This document shows, in pieces, positions 23,241-35,812 of a stretch of 64,000 nucleotides of DNA. Every line of letters begins with the position of its first letter. Within the stretch, counting starts at the first letter, position 1. A model generated the notes under the pieces. The model did no database searches, had not been told where the DNA came from, and worked only from the letters and a program-made list of their open reading frames with translations. This stretch comes from Eutrigla gurnardus (taxonomy: Eukaryota > Chordata > Actinopteri > Perciformes > Triglidae): NCBI GenBank assembly GCA_963514095.1, contig OY741265.1:1877659-1941658 (forward strand), written 5' to 3'. A program made the translations under genes and the position numbers.

Positions 23241-25260
23241 TCCGTGCTTAGCGTGATCACAGGCACGCCGCTGTGTTGTGATGAGGAGGAGGCAGCGACT
23301 GCCATGACAACATGTGATGGCGTATCGCACCCAGATGGATATTAGCGGGAAGCGTTCCAGCGGCCCGTCGTTAACAGGTGTGTAATTAATTCCCGGTGAT
23401 GGGCCAGCGTGACATTAATGCGTGGCGACGGTGTGGCGGTCCGCTCCGTGGGACTTAAATGACGCCAGCCAGCCAGACGTGTCCTTGTCATCCATGTGTC
23501 TGTGTGGCATCATTACTTCTCTGGCCAGTGACACCTCCTCTTCATCTTCATCTTCCCTGGCACACTGCTGTCCTCCTCGGTGGATGCATCGCCACCGGAT
23601 GGGGGGGGGGGGGAGCGGGCCGCGTGTGATGTAGTTTGGAGGTTCGGCCTTTCCCGTCCCTGGACCAGGTGAAGATGAATCATCGTCCTGACAACAAAGG
23701 TGTGAGAACAATCAGACATCCCCTCATTAGGGCTGCACAGGTTATGCATTGTGCTAAGGACAAAGTTGTTTGAGATGTCTCCCCCCACGCCCAATAAATA
23801 TTTGAATTATTCATAACAAATTGAGAAATTCATAATGTCCCCGATTAGCATTTTAGCATAATTGATTCTCAAGAAAAGATGGAATAATAAATCACTGCTG
23901 GCCTCCTTCTGCATGAAAGATCCACCTACATTATCCACCCCAACCCCCTCGCTCTCCCCTCTTCTCAGCAATGCTTTTTTTATTTATTTATTTTTTTCAT
24001 CTGCCATTTGTATGCTTTTCATTACCTATCTGCTCCCTCATGACACACCAGTAATAGCCTTGGAGGCATGCTGGTAAACAGTTTTGACAAATTAAAATCA
24101 CCCAGCTCAAGTGAAAAGACTAAAGCTGTAAACCGGAGGAGGAGGAGGAGCTGGAGCTGGAGCAGCTGCAGGTTTTTTTAAAAACCAAACGACAAGGCCG
24201 ACTCAAGTACACTCACCTACCGCGCTCATGTCGGCTCCACAGTGATTGATTTCACTGAAATCTCTAGCGTACTAAAGACAATTTCCCCACTCAGATGTGT
24301 CATCGGTGAGGATGTTAAGATAACACAGTGATGATAAATAAAATGTTTTTAATCGTTCCTTTCCCTGCGATTAGCACCGCGGGCTCCTGGGCTTTTCATA
24401 ATGGGGAGAACCGTGTGTGACGGTGACAAGCATGTAAACCAGATGGAAGAGTAATCCATTAATGATTAATCCCACGAATGTAGGAATGTTTGTGACAGGC
24501 GTGTTGAAGCCGAAAGCGAGTTTATTAATCCACGTTTTATTTTCTCTTGGTATGGATCTATTTTGAAATGCCCTTTCTTTTTGTTTATATATTTGTTTGT
24601 GTAGAGCTTATGTTCTTTACAATCAACCCTCTCACAGGGGACTGCAGAATGAAAGCGTAGGACAAAAACAGAATGTATGCTAAGGAAAACGCTAACAATG
24701 CTGCAAATCAAAAGGAACACATATTTGAGTTTAAAATAAATAACTATATGTCCTCAGTACCTCAGAACGCTGCACTGCAGGCGGTTATTGTGTGAGATTA
24801 TCACTACAAAAACGCTCTTAACTTCCCGCTCGACAAAATCACTTCCCATCCAAGACGCTATCCGTCTTCATTTCCCATCATGCCCGGCTGACAGGGGTTT
24901 CCATCATGTGTCATTATTGGTGCATGAGGCAACTCAGCGGAACAATCCGCCACTCTGGGAGAAGGCATCAATCACGACTCCTTGTCCCAGCCTGACGGCT
25001 GAGCTCCGAGACAACGGCGGCTCCGTCCACGCGCTTGACCCCCCGGAGCTGGATCAGTATGCGGTCGGTAATTAAGATTAGGGAGTGAAGACGCGGCGGC
25101 GGCCGAATGGCCGTCAGGCTTCACTTTGTGTGACAACGTGGACGGATGAAGGAGGGGATCGCTGTCAGATTAGAAGTCTGAGCAGAGACAGGTGCTGGAC
25201 GTACGGCGAGGAGGACAGGAAGTCACCGGAGGGACAACAATACGTCTGTATGCAGGAGAG
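23241..25260. other. Low-copy DNA, no supported gene
   Basis: Includes a run of 13-14 G residues at about 23600-23613 and a T-rich stretch near 23975-24000. At 23330-23420 and 24355-24480 there are homeodomain-like TAATTA or ATTAAT cores in mixed-GC DNA, which could be regulatory but cannot be shown to be. No exon is supported. Confidence 0.4.
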
Positions 25261-26550
25261 GGGATGCCAAATAAATATACTGAAGATTATGGGTGGGAAT
25301 CTAGAGACGGGATGCCAAATAAACATACCGTAGATTATGGGTGGGAATCTAGAGACGGGATGCCAAATAAACATACCATAGATTATGGGTGGGAATCTAG
25401 AGAGGGGATGCCAAATAAACATACCGAAGATTATGGGTGGGAATCTAGAGACGGGATGCCAAATAAACATACCATAGATTATGGGTGGGAATCTAGAGAG
25501 GGGATGCCAAATAAACATACCGTAGATTATGGGTGGGAATCTAGAGAGGGGATGCCAAATAAACATACCATAGATTATGGGTGGGAATCTAGAGACGGGA
25601 TGCCAAATAAACATACCATAGATTATGGGTGGGAATCTAGAGAGGGGATGCCAAATAAACATACCGTAGATTATGGGTGGGAATCTAGAGACGGGATGCC
25701 AAATAAACATACCGTAGATTATGGGTGGGAATCTAGAGAGGGGATGCCAAATAAACATACCGAAGATTATGGGTGGGAATCTAGAGAGGGGATGCCAAAT
25801 AAACATACCATAGATTATGGGTGGGAATCTAGAGAGGGGATGCCAAATAAACATACCATAGATTATGGGTGGGAATCTAGAGACGGGATGCCAAATAAAC
25901 ATACCATAGATTATGGGTGGGAATCTAGAGAGGGGATGCCAAATAAACATACCGTAGATTATGGGTGGGAATCTAGAGACGGGATGCCAAATAAACATAC
26001 CATAGATTATGGGTGGGAATCTAGAGAGGGGATGCCAAATAAACAAACCGAAGATTATGGGTGGGAATCTAGAGAGGGGATGCCAAATAAACATACCATA
26101 GATTATGGGTGGGAATCTAGAGAGGGGATGCCAAATAAACATACCGTAGATTATGGGTGGGAATCTAGAGAGGGGATGCCAAATAAACATACCGAAGATT
26201 ATGGGTGGGAATCTAGAGAGGGGATGCCAAATAAACATACCGAAGATTATGGGTGGGAATCTAGAGAGGGGATGCCAAATAAATATACCGAAGATTATGG
26301 GTGGGAATCTAGAGAGGGGATGCCAAATAAACATACCGTAGATTATGGGTGGGAATCTAGAGAGGGGATGCCAAATAAACATACCGTAGATTATGGGTGG
26401 GAATCCAGAGACGGGATGCCAAATAAACGTACTGTAGATTATGGGTGGGAATCTAGAGAGGGGATGCCAAATAAACATACCGTAGATTATGGGTGGGAAT
26501 CTAGAGAGGGGATGCCAAATAAACATACCGTAGATTATGGGTGGGAATCT
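25261..26550. repeat. 48-bp minisatellite, 27 units, open on both strands
   Basis: Unit begins GGGATGCCAAATAAACATAC and ends in GATTATGGGTGGGAATCTAG plus AGAG or AGAC. Because 48 is a multiple of 3 and the unit lacks stops in several frames, one frame is open for about 463 codons on the plus strand (16-residue unit GMPNKHTVDYGWESRE) and 467 on the minus strand (unit FPPIIYGMFIWHPLSR). Units differ almost only at three places: GTA/ATA/GAA, GAG/GAC, and CAT/TAT (rarely CAA, CGT). Most of these change the amino acid, and there is no excess of silent change. I read it as non-coding satellite DNA. Confidence 0.95.
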
Positions 26551-26770
26551 CACCATTCCATTCAGCAAAGAGTTTCCATTTAAAACTGATCTTTTTGTTT
26601 TTTTAAATTAAACAAATCTAAGAAAAAGCATGCATTAATTCATGCTTAACTTGCACACACTTTTAGTACAATAAAATACGTTTTTAAAATAAAAAAAAAA
26701 CATTTAGAAGTTATGAATTGATTTAGAATGTTAGAAAATAAGAATCACATTTTTCTTCCATTGGTTGATT
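26551..26770 (+). mobile_element. Family 1 MITE-like repeat tail next to the 48-bp array
   Basis: TTCATGCTTAACTTGCACA, CTTTTAGTA and GATTTAGAAT match the 2085-2484 element. Its left edge GGGTGGGAATCT continues directly from the last minisatellite unit and resembles GGGTCGGGAATCT near 3867, so the array may have grown from the element's own end. Confidence 0.6.
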
Positions 26771-28400
26771 TTTTCTTTTGGCCTTCTGTAGATTAAACAA
26801 TCAGTGCATTCACATTTCATGTCATTCGTCAAAAGAATTGCAATCATCCACAATAGTTGACTTTGGCCAAATTTGGACTTTTCATGTCAATTAGTTTTTT
26901 CAACACATACAATGGACAAAACATCCCATTCTTCTTTTTTATAATCTGTCACCTGATCCCTTATTATCTCCTGTATGTTCTATATTCCATGGAACTAGAA
27001 GAGCAAAGCTCAACATCACAGTGGAGATTCATCATGGAGTTATCTGAGGGTCCAGTCATCGGCAGCGGGGCGGATCAATCAGTTTGACATTAAAACTCAT
27101 TTCATTGACATTGTGTGTTTCATTAAATGAACAAGTCAAAGACGTGGACGGGGGGAGGATGAGAAATGGAGCGTTGCTTGGCTCATCTTTTAGATCTAAG
27201 ATGTTGTGACTTGGTTTGACTTCAATTAAGTCCCGGGGGAGGCTTCCCAGTCAATCTGTGATCTTTATCAAGGCCCTGCCTCTCAGATCTCCCCCCCCCC
27301 CACGACCTCGGGGAAACCCAGACGACTTTCATGACAATGGGTTGGACTCTGTGCTATTTCTGGCCGGCTCCTCCGCCTAACAATGCTGTGACTCTATTGA
27401 CAACCTCAACCTTGAGCAGCAATCCCAAGCTCTCTCTCTCTCTCGCCCGGTTGATGTGAGTGTAGAGGCTGAATTTTCTTTTTTTTCGTTGCAGGATATG
27501 AGTCACTCATTGCTCAGCTCACCTGGGAAATTTAGCAGCATTGCATTTGATAATTTATGACTGGAAAGAAGAAAATATCTTTATTGTTGCTGTTGAGCAC
27601 CAGAGCCAGTTGTGTATCTTTTTACATACATGTATAAACACACACACGTGTGTCTTGGCTTGCTTGCTTTGATCTGCGTGATATTCCACGTACGTTTAGT
27701 GGTGCTGAATCTTCACGGAGGCCTGTCACCTGCTGCCCCCCCACCTGAGCCGGGCGTCTCCCTTTTAAAGGCTGAGGAAGTGTTTCACACTTTAAATTGC
27801 ATTTGCAGATATTGAGTGCGCCGGGGAAAGTGCACCACATTGACTGAAGTACGTTTAGGCAGCAGATATGAAGGTTTCTTCTCTGTGGAGTCAGAAAATT
27901 TAATTTACTATTATAAAATCAATCCCTTCAACGTCTCCCTCAACACTCCAGCCACACGCATTCATCGTCACATGAGAGGAATAGAACATTTCTAATACTT
28001 TCAGTACAGCGGAGTGATGGTTTTCTCCTTCTCTGATCAAACTGTTCATTTTTTCACATCTTAATCAACTCTTTAACTTTGAAGGAATTTAAGCTTTTTC
28101 ACTCATTCAATGGAGTGATTTAAACACATGGCAACATTACGCTGTGATGCAACAGTACTACTATGAGAGTGTATCACTAAAACAGCAAATAAATCAGACT
28201 TAAGTGGTATCTAATGAGAGTAATTATGCTGAAAATTACGAAGGTGTTCCTCTGTGTGATTTCAATTTATTTTGATTTAGTGTTTCATGGGGAATTCCTT
28301 ATGCAAGACGTGACAGAATGTTTCCATAAATCATGAAATATGCTGAAATGTTCATTGTTCATCGAATTATGCCCTCCAATATCGGTCTGATGGCTTAAAC
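26771..28400. other. Low-copy DNA, no supported gene
   Basis: Contains a C run near 27291-27301 and a short CT tract near 27430. A pyrimidine tract ending TTCGTTGCAG at about 27495 is acceptor-like, but the open frame after it is only some 20 codons. No gene supported. Confidence 0.4.
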
Positions 28401-28737
28401 CAGGGGTCTTCACCCGGTGGAGGGACCCCCAAGGTCTATAGGGACCCCCAAGGCCTCTAGAGACCCGGTGGAGGGACCCCCAAGGTCTGGAGGGACCCCC
28501 AAGGACTATAGAGACCCGGTGGAGGGACCCCCAAGGTCTATAGGGACCCCCAAGGACTATAGAGACCCGGTGGAGGGACCCCCAAGGTCTATAGAGAAAA
28601 AATAATAATCATATTTTAATTCTATTTTATCACAATTTCTCAACATAATATTAAACAAACAGGACGATTTATATTTGCTTATTTGAGGTTGTATTCATGT
28701 TCAGGTGTGTTTTTGGACCCCCAGCTAAAGATCTCTG
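28401..28737. mobile_element. hAT-like MITE with 32-bp repeats, copy 2 (short array)
   Basis: Starts CAGGGGTCTTCAC and ends AAAGATCTCTG. Flanking 8-mers GCTTAAAC and ATCTAAAC agree at 5 of 8 positions, suggesting a decayed target duplication. The internal array (about 28412-28595) has only six or seven units, several shortened. The right arm matches copies 1 and 3 (CACAATTTCTCAACATAATA, TTAAACAAACAGG). Confidence 0.8.
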
Positions 28738-31219
28738 ATCTAAACGATCAAAACCTTGTTTAAATGTATTTTTTGCATTTATTTTTCCTAAAATAGAGCG
28801 AAACAAACATGTTTAGGTTATTTAACATGAGCAAACGTTCATGAATAATTCCTGGTGAATTGTGGACGAGCTCTGAAGAGAGTTGGCGTGTTGGTACTTT
28901 GGGGGGCGGCGGCTCCTCTCTATCAACGCCGCCTTCTTGGTGGCACATGATGGATTTCAGAGCGCTGCTCTTTCCATCTCCTGACTGCGGAGATTGCCTG
29001 GGGATGCTGGCGGGTCCCTGACAAGGGGGGGGGGGGGGCTCCATGCCTCACCTTGATCAACATTCAGCGTTGCCCCCTGAATCCATCACGGGGCTGTGAC
29101 AACACGCCCCGTTTTGGGCGCTTTTATATATATATATATATATCATGGTGGATGATGTGGTGACGATGCGGAGGCCGTGATGTAGCGCTGGCCTCGCAAC
29201 ACGGACGGGGAAACCTTTATATTTGAAGTTGGACGTGTACAGTATTGTTGATTAATAAATAAGTAGATGCAGCCGTCATTTAGATGCATGTCAGAGTTGT
29301 AGCGGGGGCTGAATAATGCATTCAATGCATTCACAAGACGAGGCAATGTCCTCAAGCAGCATGCTGGACCTTTTATTTATTTATTTATTTATTTATATAG
29401 AAGGTAATGTACAGAACTGAGGAATAATCATGGTGAGAGACCTGGACAGGAAACCTCCTGTCCTTGCTGCGTCCTCCTGGGAAGACGCGCCAATGCTCAC
29501 ATTATGTTTTACTGCCATGAAATGGATTCAGACCAGAATAAAAAGTCCGCATGCAGAATGTGGAGCACAAACCGCAGCTCTCCAACATTCAGACAAACAA
29601 ACAAGCCTTCAAAAGGGCTGTGATGTTCATGGTTATTTATATACCAGTAGAATAAGAGCCAATAAGAAAGCCCTTCCTTCATCATCAGCCCTACTAAGTG
29701 GTTGAAAATGAATTCAAAACGGATGACCTTAAAATAAACAGTATTTATTAACGATGGCGTGTTTGATCCGATGTAATTATTGATTCTAATCTGCTCATCT
29801 GCACCAACTCGTCTGTGTAAATGTTTTCCTAACGGATGAACTGCCACGCTTTCCCTCATTGAGCTCCATCCGTCACACGGCCGTGTCAGTTAACAAAACG
29901 CAGACCTCCATCATGCAGACGCAACTCTTAATTATGACTGTGTGTCAAAAAGATACTAATTATTTGACCCCCTGTGTAGATGAGATGAAACGATGATGCC
30001 GTGGCGGTAAACAGAGTTCTGACACGCGGTCGCTTATTAGTCTCACACTCATTTGGAATAATGCTTCAGCAATTATATTTCATAATGTACATCAATGTTG
30101 TGCATTACAAATGTGATGTCTGAAGGCTCCAGCCTGAGGAGGGGAAGAAAAGAACATTCTTTGCTGCATTTTTCTGCACCTGGGAAGCCACATTTTGTTG
30201 TTGCATGAATACACATGCTGCCTCTTTTCCAGGGTGAGAACAGCTTGAAATAGCCCCCAAATTTCCTCCGTAAATTTGGTGGACTTCAAAGAGGAACCCC
30301 ACTCTCCCTCTGTGTCTCCTCTCTGCAGTGTCGCTGCCGTTCCCTCCAGATGACTGCTTTTATTTCATATCAAACTAATGAGATTTTGCATTCTCAAAGC
30401 ATATCCTCTCTCGCTGCCTGGTCTTAGAGACGCTTTCCATTTATGTATATACCCCTGGAATGATATTTGTTTTGCATATTTACATAAGACACATCCAACC
30501 CTATCTATGTGTTTTTTTATTTCCAAATGCCAATGTTTTATTCATGTGTTTCTGTATCATTTGCTTTTCATATCCTCTGCCACTTAAACCGCATAAACTG
30601 TCAAAAAGAGTGATATGTATTATTGGGTATTGAACACACGATTGGGTTTACGGCGCCGTGTGAGGGCGAAGGCCTCTGTGTGGCAGAGGACGCTCCATCA
30701 AGCAGAGCCGTCATAATTGATATTCTTTGAATAGAAGTTATTGAGAGATTACTTTGCTCCGTCTCTGGGCGTTGCTTAGAGGGATCCCAAATTAAAACCA
30801 TTGCAATTAATAACGCTGCTTCTGTTTCTGAACCAACGCGGTGTTGTCTGTGGTGCAGTATTTGGCAGTGAGTGAACCCAAAAACAAATGAAGAGCGTCT
30901 CCTCGGAGCTCCTCCGGCACATTCACACGGCGAGCGTGATTGACGTCCGGTCCAGAACATGACAGAGTACGCTCAGCGAGCCGGCGGGATACGCCCCCGA
31001 AACATCACGTCTGTGAGCGACAGACATCATCTTTAATATCCGTCTCACACAAGCAAGCAGCGTACAGTATAGATGGACACACACACACAGACGGAGAGTG
31101 AAGTGTCAAAGTCTGAGCATTAAATATGTCCTCCATAACTGCTGAGACACGTCCAGGTTGTACTCTACTCACTACCGCCTCACTTTGTCTCCCTCCAGAT
31201 GTCTCCTGTCCTCAGCACA
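28738..31219. other. Low-copy DNA with small simple repeats
   Basis: Contains a G run (29024-29038), a (TA)9 tract (29125-29142) and a (TTTA)n tract (29371-29398). An acceptor-like CTCCTCTCTGCAG near 30328 is followed by a 32-codon frame without further support. No gene called. Confidence 0.45.
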
Positions 31220-31228
31220 TCACACACA

Positions 31229-31287
<59 letters not shown>
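31220..31287. repeat. (CA)n microsatellite
   Basis: About 34 CA units with one T interruption near the start. Confidence 0.95.
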
Positions 31288-31289
<2 letters not shown>

Positions 31290-31453
31290 AGACGCACAAA
31301 GCAATGAATTATGGATGAACCCCGTGACACTGTGATGATACATTTGTCACATCTATACAAAGTCATCCTTTAAAGGGTCGTCCCTCTTTATGCCGCCCCA
31401 GAGTTTGCCTTTTTGTCACTTGACATTTACAAAGAGGCTTACGACGGCCCTGA

Positions 31454-32430
31454 GCGTCGACGTCTCACTGCCATCGTATCACTGCCGCCGACGTCTCACT
31501 GCCATCGTATCACTGCCATCGTATCACTGCCGCCGACGTCTCGCTGCCGTCGACGTCTCACTGCCATCGTATCACTGCCGCCGACGTCTCACTGCCGTCG
31601 ACGTCTCACTGCCATCGTCTCACTGCCATCGTCTCACTGCCGCCGACGTCTCGCTGCCGTCGACGTCTCACTGCCATCGTCTCACTGCCGCCGACGTCTC
31701 ACTGCCGCCGTCGTCTCACTGCCGCAGACGTCTCACTGCCGCAGACGTCTCACTGCCGCCGACGTCTCACTGCCGCAGACGTCTCACTGCCGCCGTCGTC
31801 TCACTGCCATCGTCTCACTGCCGCCGACGTCTCACTGCCGCAGACGTCTCACTGCCGCAGACGTCTCACTGCCGCCGACGTCTCACTGCCGCAGACGTCT
31901 CACTGCCGCCGTCGTCTCACTGCCATCGTCTCACTGCCGCCGACGTCTCACTGCCGCCGTCGTCTCACTGCCGCAGACGTCTCACTGCCGCCGTCGTCTC
32001 ACTGCCGCCGACGTCTCACTGCCGCCGTCGTCTCACTGCCGCCACCGACGTCTCACTCCCACCGACGTCTCACTCCCACCGACGTCTCACTCCCAAGGAC
32101 GTCTCACTCCCAAGGACGTCTCACTCCCAACGACGTCTCACTGCCGCAGACGTCTCACTGCCGCCGACGTCTCACTGCCGCCGTCGTCTCACTGCCGCCA
32201 CCGACGTCTCACTCCCACCGACGTCTCACTCCCAACGACGTCTCACTCCCAAGGACGTCTCACTCCCAAGGACGTCTCACTCCCAACGACGTCTCACTGC
32301 CGCCGACGTCTCACTGCCGCCGTCGTCTCACTGCCGCCACCGACGTCTCACTCCCACCGACGTCTCACTCCCAACGACGTCTCACTCCCAAGGACGTCTC
32401 ACTCCCAACGACGTCTCACTGCCGCCGACA
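31454..32430. repeat. 17-bp minisatellite, roughly 57 units
   Basis: Core unit is TCTCACTGCCGCCGACG, mixed with 14-bp units (TCTCACTGCCATCG) near the start and 20-bp units (with GCCGCCACCG) later. The second half includes TCTCACTCCCAACGACG and TCTCACTCCCAAGGACG, arranged in a repeated block (compare 32035-32160, 32195-32300 and 32335-32420). Three units span 51 bp, so plus-strand frames read cyclic versions of one 17-residue repeat and stay open for over 360 codons. These frames are not genes. The array is CpG-rich and full of GACGTC sites. Confidence 0.95.
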
Positions 32431-33836
32431 CGGTGGAGGGCTGGAAACGGGCCAGAACACAAGCTTCGTATTTGAGCTCGGCTTCCATGTTTCAACCGAG
32501 CGGTTCTTCCCTGAAGGGGGATCCAGACGCGTCTTCCTGACTCTTACTTTAAAATAACTCGTACACTCATAGTGGCCTACATTCGGTGGTTTGGAGCACA
32601 GAACTGTATTTCCACCCACGTGGGATCAACGGTGTCTTGTGCAGCTCTGCAGACTAAATGTCATCAGGCAGCTGTGGTAACTACGGACAAAGTCGTTATT
32701 ACAGAATGTGAAACTGTTGAATGGCTAATGCTCGGCAGTCATACTAGCCGCTCCAGCTGGTTTATTTATGTTTCATGTTCGGCAAAATGTTTTGGGGGGA
32801 TGAAGCCATCAATCAGAAACAAAGCCATGAGATGTGAGATTTGACGAACACATCTCCGAGTGGCGTTTTCCTCCCCAGAGGTGATGTAAGCTAATATGTC
32901 ATCTGTCATCTCACTAATGCGATCTCAGAAAACCAGCAGACGTACTAAAACACACCAACAGAAGAATGGTAATACATGTTCAATTTAGAAAAAACAACCA
33001 CTTCTATTAATGTGATGGTTCAGAAACAATCAAAGGAAATACTGGTTCTGGATCTTCATGCTCGATGGATGTTTGCATTACTAACGGATTCTTTCATTTT
33101 TACCAGATTGGGGGGGGGGGGGGGGGGGAGCATGGTTCCCAACTGGCTCCACGAAAGGGACGTTGATTCAAATGAATTTCCATTCCATAAAAACTGTCTG
33201 GCTGGAATAAATCATAATAAAAATGGAACTTGTGGCCTGTCATCTCTCAAAGATCGGCTACCTTGGGACTCTGCTGAAACCTCTCCCATCATATGCCCCA
33301 GTGAAGCAGAGACGATGGAGCGAGAGAGGGTTTCTGTGCCGGAGGGAAAGATTTTCAAAGATTAAAATATACAGTTCACTTTATAAAAGGCTTGCTTCCT
33401 TCCCGGGTATACTGTACCCCCCAGAAAGGACGGTGCATCCTCGTCTGCAGGCCTCTTTCTTACTTTATCACCGTGACCATCACGTCCGGACTGGTCTGAT
33501 GAATCATCCCCCTCGTACGGCAGCAGCCTCGTGGGCCGGACGCTTCCTTGTTTACGACCAGAAGACTCCGTCAGCCGCCGCCTGGAAGCGTGCGGCGCTG
33601 AAACGCTGATCAATTACATGGGATGGTGAAATGTCAGAGAGACGGCGTGAATATTGTTTGTCTCACAGACAGTAAGCATGTCAGCATGTCAGCATGTCAC
33701 CCAGCAGCCCGCCGCCTCTTTCAAATTGGTCCTCCGGGAACGGCTGGACGCACTTCTTTTTCTTTTTAAATGTCAAGACACTGGCCGAACATCGCCAAAC
33801 ATGATATCCGTCTTCCTCTACGGGAGACCCTGCATC
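32431..33836. other. Low-copy DNA, no supported gene
   Basis: Includes a G run at 33110-33128 and a short tandem CATGTCAG near 33678. Two overlapping frames of about 128 codons at 32976-33609 cross the G run or lack protein-like structure. No gene supported. Confidence 0.4.
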
Positions 33837-34932
33837 TGTCGGAGACAGGAGGAGGAGATTCTGTAGTTTAATCTATCGGAGATAGGAGGACGAGATTCTG
33901 TGGTTTGATCTATCGGAGACAGGAGGAGGAGATTCTGTAGTTGAATCTATCGGAGACAGGAGGAGGAGATTCTGTAGTTTAATCTCTATCTGAGACAGGA
34001 GGAGGAGATTCTGTAGTTTAATCTCTATCTGAGACAGGAGGAGGAGATTCTGTAGTTTATTCTCTATCTGAGACAGGAGGAGGAGATTCTGTAGTTTATT
34101 CTCTATCTGAGACAGGAGGAGGAGATTCTGTGGTTTGATCTATCGGAGATAGGAGGAGGAGATTCTGTAGTTTAATCTATCGGAGATAGGAGGAGGAGAT
34201 TCTGTAGTTTATTCTCTATCTGAGACAGGAGGAGGAGATTCTGTAGTTTAATCTATCGGAGATAGGAGGAGGAGATTCTGTGGTTTGATCTATCGGAGAT
34301 AGGAGGAGGAGATTCTGTAGTTTAATCTATCGGAGACAGGAGGAGGAGATTCTGTAGTTTAATCTATCGGAGACAGGAGGAGGAGATTCTGTAGTTTAAT
34401 CTATCTGAGACAGGAGGAGGAGATTCTGTAGTTTAATCTCTATCGGAGACAGGAGGAGGAGATTCTGTAGTTTATTCTCTATCTGAGACAGGAGGAGGAG
34501 ATTCTGTAGTTTAATCTCTATCGGAGACAGGAGGAGGAGATTCTGTAGTTTATTCTCTATCTGAGACAGGAGGAGGAGATTCTGTGGTTTGATCTATCGG
34601 AGATAGGAGGAGGAGATTCTGTAGTTTAATCTATCGGAGACAGGAGGAGGAGATTCTGTGGTTTGATCTATCGGAGACAGGAGGAGGAGATTCTGTAGTT
34701 TATTCTCTATCTGAGACAGGAGGAGGAGATTCTGTAGTTTAATCTATCGGAGACAGGAGGAGGAGATTCTTTGGTTTGATCTATCGGAGACAGGAGGAGG
34801 AGATTCTGTAGTTTAATCTATCGGAGACAGGAGGAGGAGATTCTGTGGTTTGATCTATCGGAGACAGGAGGAGGAGATTCTGTAGTTTAATCTCTATTGG
34901 AGACAGGAGGAGGAGATTCTGTAGTTTAATCT
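33837..34932. repeat. 37- to 39-bp minisatellite, about 29 units
   Basis: Unit combines GGAGACAGGAGGAGGAGATT, CTGTAGTTTAATC and TATC. Two main types alternate irregularly: TATCGGAGA (37 bp) and CTCTATCTGAGA (39 bp), with side variants GTGGTTTGATC and GTAGTTTATTC. The two types occur in mixed blocks, as expected for unequal exchange. Confidence 0.95.
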
Positions 34933-35239
34933 GATAGGTCTTTATGCTGGTGTTTCTTTATCTTTCAGAGGTTTGATGTGTATGTAGATGTAAAGACACT
35001 ATAGAATGGACTCAACTGTAAGTTACGATCTCAACCCTCAAAAGGAGTAGATTTATTATTCAGTTCCCCTCCAATACTGTAAAATGACATCTGTAAATCC
35101 GTGACATCACAGGGAAGTTGAAGTGAGCCGTGTTTTGAAGAACAACCCCCCTCAAATCTTCTCATCTTACAGAGACGTAAGCTCTTTAATGTGTTTGATT
35201 CCCACTATAAAGAACAGCCAGATCCAGGATCTGCCCCGT
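34933..35239. other. Low-copy DNA
   Basis: Short spacer between the minisatellite and a retroposon tail. Nothing recognized. Confidence 0.4.
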
Positions 35240-35415
35240 GGTTTCGAACCATTAAAGGGGAGGTTGTTTCTCGCCGCTGTCGCCCCGCTGCTTCTTCATG
35301 GGGGGAATGTGGGGTTTCTACAGTTAAATTATAGAGTACGGTCTCCACCGGCTCTATATCACAAACGTCCTGACATAACTTCTGTTATTTGATGCTGTGT
35401 AAATAAAGTGAAAGC
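35240..35415 (+). mobile_element. Teleost retroposon 3' region
   Basis: The order GGGGAGGTTGTTTCTCGCCG, CTGTCGCC, GCTTCTTCATGGGGG, GGGTTTCTACAG, TATAGAGTACGGTCTCCACC, GCTCTATA, CATAACTTCTGTTATTTGAT and TGTAAATAAAGTGAA is that of an interspersed repeat common in teleost genomes and mRNA ends. It ends in an AATAAA-type signal. I cannot say from this piece whether it is a SINE or a LINE tail. The first 50 bases or so are less certain. Confidence 0.7.
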
Positions 35416-35750
35416 ACATTCCAATATATTCCGTTTATCGTCACATTATTTCCCATAAAGGTTTACTGTGTTATTTCTCTTAATGCCCAAAGACACAATC
35501 TAACTGAATAAGCTGATTTATTCCCGTGATGAATTTGCTGTACAGATAGCTGTGAGATCAAAAACATGAAATGAATTGCGTAGTTGGTATTTTAGTTTAA
35601 ATGTCCACAGTCAGTTTTATTTCATAACCGGCTTTTTATTTGTAGTAACATTTTTATCTCGAGCAAACAGCTGCAACGTTTCCTTTCTTTTTTTATTTCA
35701 GTCAAGTAGCTGTATCATAATATCTGGGTTTCTGTTGACGTTATGCCATT

Positions 35751-35761
<11 letters not shown>

Positions 35762-35810
<49 letters not shown>
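35762..35810. repeat. (AC)n microsatellite
   Basis: About 24 uninterrupted AC units following a short TCTC stretch. Confidence 0.97.

Positions 35811-35812
<2 letters not shown>

Noticed and set aside
25165..26583. 463- and 467-codon frames as genuine repeat proteins
   Set aside because: Both strands are equally open, unit changes are not biased to silent sites, and no start context, splice site or flanking coding sequence supports either.
31390..32540. 361- and 375-codon Ser/Leu/Arg-rich frames
   Set aside because: They are overlapping frames of the same 17-bp repeat reading one cyclic peptide.
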